Assembly: GCF_000217915.1 (NCBI RefSeq)
Contig: NZ_AFOZ01000033.1
Span: 1 to 64,000 of the forward strand
Source of the DNA: Shewanella sp. HN-41
GTDB lineage: Bacteria; Pseudomonadota; Gammaproteobacteria; Enterobacterales; Shewanellaceae
DNA: 64,000 nt
Reading direction: 5' to 3'
This document shows, in pieces, positions 20,013 through 29,523 of this stretch. Position 1 is the first letter of the stretch, and the number at the start of each line of letters is the position of its first letter. The notes under the pieces were generated by a model, which saw nothing but the letters and a program-made list of their open reading frames with translations, was not told where the DNA came from and made no database searches. Position numbers and translations under genes: made by a program.

Positions 20013-20383
20013 TGATTATTTCTTCGTCAAAATACGAATGGAGGGCGACTGAACTGGTGGGAAAAGGCAATAGATACCCAAGGTCACCTGTCCTATCAGT
20101 AGCGCTCCATAGTAACTATTTCTAATATCCATATCAGAAAATACTATGGCAGTGTTGCACTTATTAAGTACAACCCCAGCAGTTGATCGTGATAAATCAA
20201 ACCACTTCGGCACCAAACCCTTTCACGATCGGTCAACGGAATCACCCTACCGATCATTACTGATATTTGGCGCGCCTCTACTTCTAAGAACGCCCATGTG
20301 TGGGCGTGAGGCACATAAAAACATAAGCGGCTAAGCAGATGCTACCGCAAAGCGGCTTACTGTGACCTAGATCGCGAATAAAA
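20013..20383. other. Intergenic region with etfBA terminator-like hairpin
   Basis: No gene is supported in this 371-base gap. For minus-strand transcripts leaving etfA, there is a hairpin ACGCCCA/TGGGCGT (20290-20307, 4-base loop) followed by TTCTTAG. Closer to etfA, CCGC-AAA-GCGG lies at 20345-20355. An inverted repeat CCATAGTA (20107-20114) and TACTATGG (20142-20149) lies upstream of the antiporter gene and could be an operator or terminator. Confidence 0.45.
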
Positions 20384-21310
20384 TCAACCGAGACTCGCAA
20401 TCAACTCAGGGACTGCATCAAACAGATCGGCTTCGAGACCATAATCGGCGACTTGGAAAATTGGCGCTTCAGGATCTTTATTGATGGCAACAATAACTTT
20501 AGCGTCCTTCATCCCCGCTAAATGCTGAATCGCACCGGAAATACCGACGGCAATATACAGGTTTGGCGCTACGATCTTACCAGTTTGACCCACTTGCAGA
20601 TCGTTGGGTACAAAGCCAGCGTCGACTGCGGCGCGCGAAGCCCCTACTGCGGCACCGAGTTTGTCGGCCAGTTGCTCTAACATGCCGAAGTTTTCACCGC
20701 TGCCCATGCCGCGGCCGCCTGAAACGATAATGCCTGCATTGCCTAACTCTGGACGTGCTGAAACAGTCAGAGATTGAGACACGAACTGAGTTTTCGCCTC
20801 AAAGACTTTGTCGAGTGTCGTCAGTGCAGCATTGTTACCCACGGCCGTGGCATCAAAGGCACTGGCACGCACTGTCATCACTTTTATCGCGTCATGGCTT
20901 TGCACTGTCGCTAAGGCATTGCCCGCATAAATAGGACGTACAAAAGTGTCAGCATTGACAATAGCAATCACCTCAGAGAGTTGTGCCACGTCTAATAATG
21001 CCGCCACCCGTGGCATAGCATCTTTACCAAAGCTCGATGCGGCTGCAAGTATATGGCTGTAATTGGGTGCTAAATCCACCAACAATGTTGAAATATTTTC
21101 CGCAAGATGCGCTTCATAGACACTGTTATCGGCCACTAAAACTTGGCTAACACCTTGTAATGTTTGCGCAGATTGTGCAACGGCACTGCATTGATGACCA
21201 ACAACTAATACATGCACATCCCCGCCAATGGCGCACGCCGCGCTGACAACCTTGGCGGTATCGAGTTTCAGAGTCGCATTATCATGTTCAGCTAATACTA
21301 AAATGGTCAT
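20384..21310 (-). CDS. etfA: Electron transfer flavoprotein, alpha subunit
   Basis: FAD-binding subunit of the ETF heterodimer, which takes electrons from acyl-CoA and other dehydrogenases and passes them to ETF:ubiquinone oxidoreductase. The 308 residues have the N-terminal domain ([25 protein letters not shown]) and the C-terminal FAD domain, with [19 protein letters not shown] (about 195), [23 protein letters not shown] (about 224-246) and [19 protein letters not shown] (about 250). The gene begins one base after the etfB stop, so the two are translationally coupled. Confidence 0.97.
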   Translation of the reverse strand: MTILVLAEHDNATLKLDTAKVVSAACAIGGDVHVLVVGHQCSAVAQSAQTLQGVSQVLVADNSVYEAHLAENISTLLVDLAPNYSHILAAASSFGKDAMPRVAALLDVAQLSEVIAIVNADTFVRPIYAGNALATVQSHDAIKVMTVRASAFDATAVGNNAALTTLDKVFEAKTQFVSQSLTVSARPELGNAGIIVSGGRGMGSGENFGMLEQLADKLGAAVGASRAAVDAGFVPNDLQVGQTGKIVAPNLYIAVGISGAIQHLAGMKDAKVIVAINKDPEAPIFQVADYGLEADLFDAVPELIASLG

Positions 21311-22060
21311 TTAGATCACCTTCGCTTCATTTTTTAACTTTTCGACTAGCTCAGCTACCGACGCTACCATAATGCCTGCTTTACGCTCCGCAGGCGGTGT
21401 CACTTTCACTAGGGTTTGGTGGTTTTTCAAGCTCACACCTAAATCCGCAATCGTCATGACATCCAAAGGCTTACGTTTCGCTTTCATAATATTTGGCAAT
21501 GAAGCGTAACGAGGTTCATTCAAGCGTAAATCGGCTGTCACTACCGCAGGAAGGGGCAAATTCAGGGTCTGCATGCCACCATCTATTTCACGGGCGACTT
21601 GCACTGACTGACCTTCGACTTTAATTTCAGAGGCAAACGTCGCTTGTGGCATATCCGTTAATGCAGCAAACATTTGCCCTGTTTGATTATTGTCACCATC
21701 AATAGATTGCTTACCAAAAATCACCAATTCGGCCTGTTCTTTTTCCTGTACAGCCTTAAGGAGTTTTGCGATAGATAAAGGCACTAGCTCCTCTTCAGTA
21801 TCGATGTGGATTGCACGGTCTGCACCGAGTGCCAGCGCAGTACGTAATTGTTCTTGAACGGCTTTATTGCCGATACTGACGACCACCACTTCAGTAGCAC
21901 TGCCCGCTTCTTTCAAACGAACCGCTTCTTCTACTGCGATTTCACAAAAAGGGTTCAACGCCATTTTGAGGTTTGCGGTATCAACGCTTGTGTTGTCAGC
22001 TTTGACCCTGACCTTCACATTGGCATCAACAACACGCTTAACAGGCACCAATACTTTCAT
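21311..22060 (-). CDS. etfB: Electron transfer flavoprotein, beta subunit
   Basis: AMP-binding subunit of ETF. The 249 residues start [20 protein letters not shown] and contain the family segment [19 protein letters not shown] (about 33-51), GADRAIHI, and [20 protein letters not shown] (about 117-136), the ETF-beta signature area. Ribosome-binding site AGGAAGGAAA lies just upstream of the ATG. First gene of etfBA; the operon fits beta-oxidation and branched-chain amino-acid catabolism. A 12-bp palindrome upstream may be its operator. Confidence 0.97.
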   Translation of the reverse strand: MKVLVPVKRVVDANVKVRVKADNTSVDTANLKMALNPFCEIAVEEAVRLKEAGSATEVVVVSIGNKAVQEQLRTALALGADRAIHIDTEEELVPLSIAKLLKAVQEKEQAELVIFGKQSIDGDNNQTGQMFAALTDMPQATFASEIKVEGQSVQVAREIDGGMQTLNLPLPAVVTADLRLNEPRYASLPNIMKAKRKPLDVMTIADLGVSLKNHQTLVKVTPPAERKAGIMVASVAELVEKLKNEAKVI

Positions 22061-22140
22061 AGGGTTTCCTTCCTACACTTTCATGTACATGGACAAAACA
22101 TTGGTCGTTACCAATGCAGGATAGAGCAACTTTACGTCCT

Positions 22141-22152
22141 GTTAACGTTAAC
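22141..22152. promoter_or_regulatory. Palindrome upstream of etfBA
   Basis: GTTAACGTTAAC is a perfect 12-bp palindrome, extended on the etfB strand as TTGACGTTAACGTTAAC. It lies 81 bases upstream of the etfB start, in the 310-base etfB-hns gap. It resembles operator-like sites of regulators of fatty-acid or branched-chain amino-acid catabolism (LiuR- or PsrA-type), but that assignment is inference from memory of the family motifs. Confidence 0.35.
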
Positions 22153-22274
22153 GTCAACTAAAGTCAAACGCCTGTTTGCATTTTTTAATACTGGGTTGTT
22201 GGCCACATTTTTGAACACTTATTTGCCATATATAAAAAAGTTCAAAATTTAAATAATATTTAATTTATCAATTT

Positions 22275-22304
22275 TGTGTAATTTTATTTGATTCGAGCTA
22301 TATT
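22275..22304 (+). promoter_or_regulatory. Candidate hns promoter
   Basis: TTGTGT (22275-22280) and TATATT (22299-22304) are spaced by 18 bp in a very AT-rich stretch, 67 bases before the hns start. Plausible but not decisive, since AT-rich DNA offers several alternatives. Confidence 0.35.
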
Positions 22305-22370
22305 AGTTTCTATCATTTAGGGGTGTTCACCATTATCCTGTATTAAAAATAGAGTGGGACGAAAATAGAT

Positions 22371-22763
22371 ATGAGCGAATTTTTAGAAATATTAACTCAC
22401 GGTCGTCGTTTTAAAGCCGCAGTAAAAGATCTCAGCGTAGAAGAACTGCGTGATTTAGCTGCTAAACTAGATAAAATTCTAGTAGAACGTGAATCAATGG
22501 AAGAAGAAGAACAGCAAGCCATCGCGGCTCGTAACGCTAAGATTGAAGAAATACGTCAACAAATGGAAGCTGTTGGTTTATCCATCGATGACTTAGGTGG
22601 CGTAGCGGTTAAAGCGGCCAGCAAAAAGCGTGCTCCTCGTCCAGCGAAATATCAAATTGAAGTTGACGGTGAAATGGTTCAGTGGACAGGCCAAGGCCGT
22701 ATGCCAACTGTATTTAAGAACGAGATCAACAAAGGTCGTTCTATGGATGATTTCTTAATCTAA
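22371..22763 (+). CDS. hns: H-NS-family nucleoid-associated silencer
   Basis: DNA-binding nucleoid protein that silences AT-rich genes. The 130 residues comprise an N-terminal coiled-coil oligomerisation region (about 1-85, beginning MSEFLEILTHGRRFKAAVKDL and rich in Glu) and a C-terminal DNA-binding domain (about 88-130) with the minor-groove loop TGQGRMP, close to the classic TGxGRxP motif. It has its own promoter region and a terminator directly after, so it is monocistronic. Confidence 0.96.
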   Translation: MSEFLEILTHGRRFKAAVKDLSVEELRDLAAKLDKILVERESMEEEEQQAIAARNAKIEEIRQQMEAVGLSIDDLGGVAVKAASKKRAPRPAKYQIEVDGEMVQWTGQGRMPTVFKNEINKGRSMDDFLI

Positions 22764-22793
22764 TCCATCCTAAAAGTGAGTAACATAAAAAAG

Positions 22794-22816
22794 CTCGCCA
22801 TCTGGCGAGTTTTTTT
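22794..22816 (+). terminator. Rho-independent terminator of hns
   Basis: CTCGCC (22794-22799) pairs with GGCGAG (22804-22809) around a 4-base loop, followed by seven T from 22810. Confidence 0.88.
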
Positions 22817-22948
22817 ATGCCTCAATAATCCAAAACAGGTCGACGTTCCCAATTACAGTCAATGCTAAAATTGCGTTACAATTCCGCCTTAGTATTTCCC
22901 TCCACTTTCAGTTACTCTTTATCCACCTTCCCCTATTCGAATAAAAAC

Positions 22949-25900
22949 ATGCAGATAAACAATAAGATAATAATAAGCTGCGGCATAATAAGTAGCTTTG
23001 TTCCCTTCAGTATTTTTGCCCTAGGGAATCCAGTACAGCCTGTTAATAAGTTAACCGCCTTTACCCATGCCGAATTAATTGTTGCACCGGGGAAACGACT
23101 AACTGATGCCACTCTATTGGTTGAAAATAATAGAATTAAGGCCATTATTGAACACGGAGATATACCCGCATCAGCATTACAAATTGACCTTACTGGCTAC
23201 ACTATCTACCCAGGTTTTATCGATCCTTTCACTGACTATGGAATTGAGTTTGAATATCCCAAACTCGGCTTAACCCGTCCTGTATATGATATTAAGCGTA
23301 TAGGTGGAAATGCCGAAAACGGGGCAATTCATGCAGAAAAAGAATGGTTTAATTACATTTATCCCAATAAAGAACGCGCAAAAGATTGGATCAATAACGG
23401 TTTTACTAGCGTACAAAGTAGCAAGCTCGATGGCATTTTTCGCGGTACAGGTGTTAGTTTGTCCTTAGCCGACAAAACCGCTAATGAAGTGATTTATCAA
23501 GCACGCACCCACCCCTTTATGGCATTTGATAAAGGCACATCTGAGCAGGATTACCCCAATTCATTAATGGGAAGTATTGCGCTGATCAGACAGACCTTTG
23601 CCGATGCTAACTGGTATAACCAAAATAAGCACAAATCCGTCAATAGTACAATAAACACCCCGTTTGAGTTTAATATCGCCTTTGAAAAATTAGATCACTT
23701 AGTCGAGAAGCCAATTGTCTTTGAAACTAAAAATCTCAATGATTTATTACGTGCGGCTCACCTACTCAAAGAACATCAACAACCAGCCAATCTTTTGGGA
23801 AGTGGTCAGGAGTACGCTCGCATTAACGAGCTAAAATCCTTGAACTATTCCTTGATTTTACCGCTCAACTACCCACAAGCTCCAGACGTCGGAACCGATG
23901 GTGCAGACCGGGAGGTATCGCTCGCAGACTTAAGACAATGGGAGCGTGCACCAACAAATCCTGCTGCAGTCGCCAATGCCGATATTCCCTTCGCCCTGAC
24001 TCAATACGGCATTAAGACCGATGCTTTTTGGCCTCGCTTGCGCCAAGCCGTGGCCCAAGGGTTAAACGAAGAAAAGGCCTTGGCCGCACTCACCACTCAA
24101 GCCGCCGACATGGCGGGAACCGCGGATTTTACGGGCAAACTGGCCCCAGGATATATGGCCGACTTCGTGGTCACTAAGGGCAATATCTTTAAAGATGGCC
24201 AGATCTATAGCGTTTGGTTACAGGGCCAAGAGCAGAGTATTCGCTCACTTTCACAGGCTAAATTACTGGGTGATTACCAATTAAGTCTCAATAACCTCAC
24301 GCTGGATTTATCGCTACAAGATATCAGCAAAGACGATAAACCTAAGTTTCAGGGTAGCTTGAGTAGCGGTGAACAAACCATCTCGCTCACTAACCTCACA
24401 TTAGAGGATGACGGTAGAATCAGCTTTAATGCCGATCTTGCAGCCGCTGGGATCCAGGGTATCAGCCGTTTTACCCTATGGCTGGCTAAGGATGGTATTC
24501 AGGGACGCATGGTCGATGCCCAAAGCCGCAGCACAAATGTTGCCGGCATGGCAATCGCATCGAACGATGGGCAAATGAAACAGCAAGACCCCAAAATAGC
24601 TGCAAACACAAATCTAGTGAGTCAACTCACCTACCCCAATGTTGCCTATGGTCTGCATGAAGCACCCAAGGTTGAAAAACTGCATATCAAGAATGCCACT
24701 CTGTGGACTTCGGATAAGCAAGGCATTCTCGAACATGCGGATCTTTTGATGGCCAATGGCCGTATCGAAAAAATTGGCCAACAGCTGAGTACACCTTCCG
24801 GTTATCAAGTGCTCGATGCCACGGGCAAACACCTTACTGCGGGCATTATCGATGAACATTCCCATATCGCCATCAATGGAGGTACAAATGAAGGGACGGA
24901 TGCCGTCACCTCTGAGGTGCGTATTGGCGATGTGGTTAATCCCGAAGATATTTCAATCTACCGCGCCCTCGCGGGAGGTGTAACCAGTGCGCAATTACTC
25001 CACGGTAGCGCGAATCCGATCGGTGGCCAATCGCAATTGATCAAGATGAAATGGGGAGAAAGCGCCGAACAACTTAAATTTGCCAATGCGCCAACGAGTA
25101 TCAAGTTTGCCCTAGGCGAAAACGTAAAACAGAGTAACTGGGGCGAAAAGTTTGTGCAACGCTACCCGCAGACTCGCATGGGGGTTAAAGCCTTATTTGC
25201 AGAAACCTTTGATGCTGCCATCGCCTATGAAAATGCCCTTAAGGCCTATGATGAGCTACGCAGCAGTGAGAAAAAGAAAACCGTCGCACCGCGCCCAAGC
25301 TATCGCCTACAAGCCGTCGCCGAGGTATTAAATCAACAACGCGATGTGCATATCCACTCCTATGTGCAGTCAGAAATCTTAATGTTCCTACGATTAGCCG
25401 AAGCTTACCGCTTTAAAGTGCAAACCTTTACCCATGTGCTCGAAGGTTACAAAGTCGCCAGTGAACTCGCCGCCCATGGTGCTGGCGCATCCACCTTTGC
25501 CGATTGGTGGGCCTATAAGTTTGAGGTGTATGATGCTATCCCGCAAAATGCTTGCTTGATGCAAAACAAAGGCGTGACCACCAGCATTAACTCAGACGAC
25601 TACGAAATGCAGCGCAGACTCAACCAAGAAGCGGCTAAGTCGATGATGTATTGCAATATGTCAAAAGAAGATGCTTGGAATATGGTCACCATCAATCCCG
25701 CCAAGCAGTTAAGAGTCGATGAATATGTGGGCTCACTAACACCAGGGAAAATGGCCGATATCGTGCTGTGGAACGCAGAGCCGCTGTCGATTTACGCTAA
25801 GGTGAGCCAGGCATGGGTTGAAGGAAAACGCTATTTTGACCGTGACCAAGACCAAATCGCCCAGCAGGCCATCGTCAGTGAGCGTGCCAAACTTATCCAA

Positions 25901-26023
25901 AAAATTCTCAGCAGTGATGATAAAGCCAAAGCGGGTGAAAAAGTCACGCCACTCAACGAACCCCAGTGGCACTGCGACACCCACTATCTGGCATGGGGCC
26001 ACACTCATCAGGGAGCCAAATAA
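22949..26023 (+). CDS. Secreted double-domain amidohydrolase
   Basis: Predicted exported member of the amidohydrolase (imidazolonepropionase/prolidase-like) superfamily; substrate unknown. I start it at ATG 22949, where MQINNKIIISCGIISSFVPFSIFA forms a signal peptide; the 29 residues upstream from 22862 do not look like coding sequence. The 1024 residues hold two tandem amidohydrolase units. The first (about 25-440) has DPFTDYG where the metal motif should be and looks degenerate. The second (about 590-1020) has LTAGIIDEHSHIA, a DxHxH-like motif, and later His-containing segments VHIHSYVQ and FTHVLEG, so it is probably the active half. The stop overlaps the next gene by one base. Confidence 0.82.
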   Translation: MQINNKIIISCGIISSFVPFSIFALGNPVQPVNKLTAFTHAELIVAPGKRLTDATLLVENNRIKAIIEHGDIPASALQIDLTGYTIYPGFIDPFTDYGIEFEYPKLGLTRPVYDIKRIGGNAENGAIHAEKEWFNYIYPNKERAKDWINNGFTSVQSSKLDGIFRGTGVSLSLADKTANEVIYQARTHPFMAFDKGTSEQDYPNSLMGSIALIRQTFADANWYNQNKHKSVNSTINTPFEFNIAFEKLDHLVEKPIVFETKNLNDLLRAAHLLKEHQQPANLLGSGQEYARINELKSLNYSLILPLNYPQAPDVGTDGADREVSLADLRQWERAPTNPAAVANADIPFALTQYGIKTDAFWPRLRQAVAQGLNEEKALAALTTQAADMAGTADFTGKLAPGYMADFVVTKGNIFKDGQIYSVWLQGQEQSIRSLSQAKLLGDYQLSLNNLTLDLSLQDISKDDKPKFQGSLSSGEQTISLTNLTLEDDGRISFNADLAAAGIQGISRFTLWLAKDGIQGRMVDAQSRSTNVAGMAIASNDGQMKQQDPKIAANTNLVSQLTYPNVAYGLHEAPKVEKLHIKNATLWTSDKQGILEHADLLMANGRIEKIGQQLSTPSGYQVLDATGKHLTAGIIDEHSHIAINGGTNEGTDAVTSEVRIGDVVNPEDISIYRALAGGVTSAQLLHGSANPIGGQSQLIKMKWGESAEQLKFANAPTSIKFALGENVKQSNWGEKFVQRYPQTRMGVKALFAETFDAAIAYENALKAYDELRSSEKKKTVAPRPSYRLQAVAEVLNQQRDVHIHSYVQSEILMFLRLAEAYRFKVQTFTHVLEGYKVASELAAHGAGASTFADWWAYKFEVYDAIPQNACLMQNKGVTTSINSDDYEMQRRLNQEAAKSMMYCNMSKEDAWNMVTINPAKQLRVDEYVGSLTPGKMADIVLWNAEPLSIYAKVSQAWVEGKRYFDRDQDQIAQQAIVSERAKLIQKILSSDDKAKAGEKVTPLNEPQWHCDTHYLAWGHTHQGAK

Positions 26024-27333
26024 TGCAACTTTTACCGACAACACTCTTGTTTGCAGCATTACTGGGGATAATCCCCGCGGCTAGCGCCAATGATATAGTA
26101 CCGACACCAAAGCAGAGCCACACAGTGCTTATTAAGAACGCCACTGTCCACACTGTCAGCCAAGGCGTGCTCAGTAATACCGATGTCTTAATTGAGAACG
26201 GCAAAATTACCGCGGTGGGGAGTCCATTAAATACTTCCACAGAAGGGGAAACTGACACTCAAATCGTCGATGCTAACGGTAAACACTTGTATCCTGGGCT
26301 GATTGCCCTCGATACCAGCTTAGGTTTAGTCGAAATTGAGATGAGCCGTCCCACCGTCGATAACGCCGAGGTCGGCGACTTCAATCCACAGATTAGCACA
26401 GCAAGCGCCTATAATCCGGATTCAGAACTTATCCCCACCATACGCTATAACGGGATCACCCACGCCCAAATCGTCCCCAGCGGCGATGGGCTAGCGGGAC
26501 AATCGGTGCTGGTGAATCTCGATGCGTGGACGATTGAAGATGCGCTCAAGCCAAGTGCTGGACAATTTCACGTCTACTGGCCGCAAATCAAGCACATGCC
26601 CGAAGATGAAAAAGAGAAAGCCAAGGCAATCGAGAAAAATCAACAGGCTATCGATAAACTTAACGTCGCCTTTGAAGATGGCTATCGTTATTTTTTAAGT
26701 GATCAACATAAAAGCGAGGATGAAGGCAATCAGTCCAACACTAAAAATCTGCGTTGGCAGGCCATGTTGCCACTGTACCAAGGTAAAGCGACACTATTTG
26801 CCCATGCCGATACGGTTGGGCAAATTGAGCAAGTTATTGCATTGACGAAAAAATACCAATTCAAACTGGTGATTGTCGGCGGCTATGACGCATGGCGCCT
26901 AGCCTCAAGCCTAAGGGAAGTGAGTGCCAGCGTTATTTATCCCCATACCTTGAGCCTGCCTAAGCGTAAAGATGAACCCGTGGATTTGCCCTTTAAGATC
27001 CCCTCATTACTCGCCAATGCGGGGATCCCCTTCGCCCTTGGTTTTTCATCGGATTGGAATAGTCGTAACCTACCCTATGCAGCGGGTTACAGCGCCGCCT
27101 ATGGTTTAACGCCTGAGCAAGCACTCAAATCAATCACTCTGGATGCTGCAACCCTGTTAGGTGTCGAGGATTTAGGGGCTATCGCAGTGGGATATCAGGG
27201 CAGTGTCGTGCTATCCGAGGGAGACATTCTCGACCCTATGACCAATAAGATCCTGGCTATCTGGATTGAGGGACGGCAGATAGATCTGAATAATCGCCAT
27301 CAGCAGCTTTATCAAAAGTACCTTAAGCGGTAG
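26023..27333 (+). CDS. Secreted amidohydrolase-like protein without the HxH motif
   Basis: A 436-residue exported protein (signal peptide MQLLPTTLLFAALLGIIPAASA) with the overall amidohydrolase layout: the opening beta-domain TVLIKNATVHTVSQGVLSNTDVLIENGKITAVG, and the closing TPEQALKSITLDAATLLGVEDLGAIAVG. At the position of the metal-binding HxH it reads YPGLIALDTSLGLVE, so the usual ligands are absent. It is translationally coupled to the preceding double-domain amidohydrolase (one-base overlap), suggesting a heteromeric complex in which this chain may be non-catalytic. A terminator follows. Confidence 0.8.
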   Translation: MQLLPTTLLFAALLGIIPAASANDIVPTPKQSHTVLIKNATVHTVSQGVLSNTDVLIENGKITAVGSPLNTSTEGETDTQIVDANGKHLYPGLIALDTSLGLVEIEMSRPTVDNAEVGDFNPQISTASAYNPDSELIPTIRYNGITHAQIVPSGDGLAGQSVLVNLDAWTIEDALKPSAGQFHVYWPQIKHMPEDEKEKAKAIEKNQQAIDKLNVAFEDGYRYFLSDQHKSEDEGNQSNTKNLRWQAMLPLYQGKATLFAHADTVGQIEQVIALTKKYQFKLVIVGGYDAWRLASSLREVSASVIYPHTLSLPKRKDEPVDLPFKIPSLLANAGIPFALGFSSDWNSRNLPYAAGYSAAYGLTPEQALKSITLDAATLLGVEDLGAIAVGYQGSVVLSEGDILDPMTNKILAIWIEGRQIDLNNRHQQLYQKYLKR

Positions 27334-27361
27334 AATTTACTCAGATAATAATATCGCATCG

Positions 27362-27388
27362 GCGCAGCCTACCAAGGCTGCGCAGTTT
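27362..27388 (+). terminator. Terminator of the amidohydrolase operon
   Basis: GCGCAGCCT (27362-27370) and AGGCTGCGC (27375-27383) form a 9-bp stem with a 4-base loop, followed by AGTTTTC. Confidence 0.85.
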
Positions 27389-27410
27389 TCCCCTCAAACT
27401 AGGTCAAACC

Positions 27411-27791
27411 ATGAAGACGATCCTCTCAAGTGCATTAATGCTGCTACTCAGTGCCTGTGCAAGCGACTACAGTTTTAACAGTAATTTGAACGGTGAGGCA
27501 ATCGATGACTATTTCAAGGCCTCCGATGTAACCCTTTACGAAGGGGATACCTTGCCCAAAGGTCACTATGAATTAAAGGGGTTAGTACAAGGTGAATCTT
27601 GCCAGGCCGATAGCAATGCCGTACCCGCGTCACTTGCGGATGCCAGAACCGAAGCTCGCCGCGCCGCCGCGGATAAAGGCGCAAACGGCATCATCATTAA
27701 ACAATGTGTGATCTTTGAAGAAGCGGCCCAAGGTTGTATCAGTCGCTCCCTATGCGTCGGCCAAGCCATCAAAACGGCTACCCCAGAGTAA
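27411..27791 (+). CDS. rcsF: RcsF-like outer-membrane lipoprotein
   Basis: Outer-membrane stress sensor lipoprotein family. The 126 residues start with a lipobox LLLSACAS (Cys about 16). The C-terminal domain has the RcsF disulfide pattern: GESC, then KQC, then QGC and SLCVGQA, with the long helix ADARTEARRAAADKGANGII between. In E. coli rcsF also sits beside trmO (yaeB) and proS, and the same order is seen here, which supports the call. In enterobacteria RcsF signals through RcsDCB; whether this organism has that phosphorelay cannot be seen here. Confidence 0.85.
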   Translation: MKTILSSALMLLLSACASDYSFNSNLNGEAIDDYFKASDVTLYEGDTLPKGHYELKGLVQGESCQADSNAVPASLADARTEARRAAADKGANGIIIKQCVIFEEAAQGCISRSLCVGQAIKTATPE

Positions 27792-27907
27792 GCTTCACGT
27801 ATAACAAGCGTACAGCTGGCGATTCAATGATCTGAGATTGTCCATAGCAACCGCTTAATAATGAGTTTAGGCGGTTGTTATACTTACCCTTTTAGGTAAT
27901 TTTTTGC

Positions 27908-28642
27908 ATGACATTTACCAATCACATTGTCGCCGTCGCGACATGCCGTACCCCCTATAAACAAAAGTTTGGCATCCCAAGGCAACCCGGACTGGTTGAA
28001 GCCCGCGGCTATGTCGAACTCGAACCCCATGTGAACCATATCGACGCTGTGCGTGGTATTGAGCAATATTCCCATCTGTGGTTACTCTTTTGCTTCCATG
28101 AGAATCTTGCCCAAGGTTGGAAAACTACAGTGCGGCCACCCCGTTTAGGTGGCAATGAAAAACTCGGTGTTTTCGCGACTCGCTCTACTTTTAGGCCCAA
28201 TGGCATTGGTCAGTCGGTCGTTAAACTCCACGGCGTAGTGCAGCGTAAAGGTAAAGTATGCCTCGAAATTTCCGGTATGGATCTCCTCGATGGCACGCCG
28301 ATTATTGATATCAAGCCCTATATTCCCTTCTCGGATTCCATCACCGATGCGATAGGAGGGATCGCCCAGGAAGCACCCCATTTAATTTCGGTGGTGTTTT
28401 CTGCCCATGCCAGCACCCAAATTGAACGCTATGCCGAGCAGGAAAGCTACACAGATTTAGCCCTGCTGATCCGCGGCGTACTCGGTCAAGATCCGCGGCC
28501 AGCCTATAAAAAAGCGAAAGATGATCCTAAGTTATATCAAGTCGCCCTCTATGATTTAGATGTATTTTGGCAAATGGCGGTCGATGATAATGGTCAAGAA
28601 TACATCTTGGTATTAGCTCTCGAACCGGGAAAATGTAGCTAA
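27908..28642 (+). CDS. trmO: tRNA-Thr (m6t6A37) methyltransferase
   Basis: S-adenosylmethionine-dependent enzyme of the TrmO/TsaA (YaeB) family that N6-methylates t6A37 of tRNA-Thr. The 244 residues have the compact beta-barrel domain with PYKQKFGIPRQPGLV (about 17-31), GIEQYSHLWLLFCFHEN (about 50-66), VRPPRLGGNEKLGVFATRSTFRPNGIGQSVVKL (about 77-109) and the later LDGTPIIDIKPYIPFSD (about 128). Synteny with rcsF and proS matches E. coli. The following acyltransferase gene begins immediately after the stop codon. Confidence 0.93.
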   Translation: MTFTNHIVAVATCRTPYKQKFGIPRQPGLVEARGYVELEPHVNHIDAVRGIEQYSHLWLLFCFHENLAQGWKTTVRPPRLGGNEKLGVFATRSTFRPNGIGQSVVKLHGVVQRKGKVCLEISGMDLLDGTPIIDIKPYIPFSDSITDAIGGIAQEAPHLISVVFSAHASTQIERYAEQESYTDLALLIRGVLGQDPRPAYKKAKDDPKLYQVALYDLDVFWQMAVDDNGQEYILVLALEPGKCS

Positions 28643-29260
28643 ATGTCTGCGTCTTTGCCTGATTATCAAAGCCAACATAAAAAGCGTCTATCTTGGATGC
28701 CATGGCTATATTTTTCTTTAAAAGAGAAACATTTAGCCTGGGCCAAACCCTGGCAGGATGAAATCCAAGCCACACTTTGCGCCCTCGAAACAGTGCAAAT
28801 AGGCGAGCAATGTTTTATCGCACCCGAAGCCCAGTTATTTGCCGAGCCGAATCGCGATATCAAGATCGGTAATCGCTGCATGATCGCCGCCGACTGTTTT
28901 TTGCATGGCCCAATCACCCTCGGTAACGAAGTTGCCATTAATCACGGCTGTTCCCTCGATGGCGGCCGAGTGGGCATTCAGATTGGCGATCAAACCCGCA
29001 TTGCCAACCATGTCACTATCTATGCTTTTAATCATGGCATGGTGCCGGACACACCAATTTACCAACAATCCTCCTATTCTAAAGGAATCGTGATTGGTAA
29101 AGATGTGTGGATTGGTGCCCAAGCAGGTATAGTCGATGGCGTCACCATTGGCGATCACGCCGTGGTCGGCATGGGCTGTATAGTGACAAAAGATATCCCA
29201 GACTGGGCGATAGTCGCCGGCAACCCCGCCAAAGTGATCGGCGATAGACGGGATAAGTAA
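28643..29260 (+). CDS. Hexapeptide-repeat acyltransferase
   Basis: A 205-residue left-handed beta-helix acyltransferase of the maltose/galactoside/NodL-type O-acetyltransferase group. Isoleucine-patch hexapeptides are visible as IGNRCMIAADC, LGNEVAINHGC, IGDQTRIANHV, IGKDVWIGAQAGIVDGVTIGDHAVVGMGCIVT and VAGNPAKVIG, covering about residues 70-200. The catalytic-type His lies in FNHG. The N-terminal 55 residues (LSWMPWLYFSLKEKHLAWAKPWQ) are not part of the helix. The start directly abuts the trmO stop, implying cotranscription. The substrate is unknown. Confidence 0.85.
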   Translation: MSASLPDYQSQHKKRLSWMPWLYFSLKEKHLAWAKPWQDEIQATLCALETVQIGEQCFIAPEAQLFAEPNRDIKIGNRCMIAADCFLHGPITLGNEVAINHGCSLDGGRVGIQIGDQTRIANHVTIYAFNHGMVPDTPIYQQSSYSKGIVIGKDVWIGAQAGIVDGVTIGDHAVVGMGCIVTKDIPDWAIVAGNPAKVIGDRRDK

Positions 29261-29422
29261 GCATCATCAGAATCGAGAAACAAAAGCGCTACCCGGCTGT
29301 AGAGCCAATGCCTGATATCTGTCACCCGCGCATTAAAACCCATCAGAAAATCAAATTATTTTTTATAGATACTCGCAGTGACGAAGTCACGCTCTAGCAG
29401 AGTAGCGCTTTCCCTTACGCTC

Positions 29423-29523
29423 TCCGTTATCCGTTATCCGTTATCCGTTATCCGTTATCCGTTATCCGTTATCCGTTATCCGTTATCCGTTATCCGTTAT
29501 CCGTTATCCGTTATCCGTTATCC
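29423..29523. repeat. Heptanucleotide tandem repeat (TCCGTTA), 14.4 copies
   Basis: Fourteen perfect copies of TCCGTTA (29423-29520) plus TCC, with no interruption. It lies in the 379-base gap between the acyltransferase gene and proS, about 115 bp before the proS start. Just before it is a small hairpin GTGAC-GAA-GTCAC (near 29377-29390). A 7-bp unit is not a multiple of three, and no coding sequence crosses it, so any effect of copy-number change would be on transcription or promoter spacing. I see nothing else in the gap. Confidence 0.95.

Noticed and set aside
29423..29523. The heptamer array as a CRISPR array
   Set aside because: There are no spacers; repeats are 7 bp, directly adjacent and identical.
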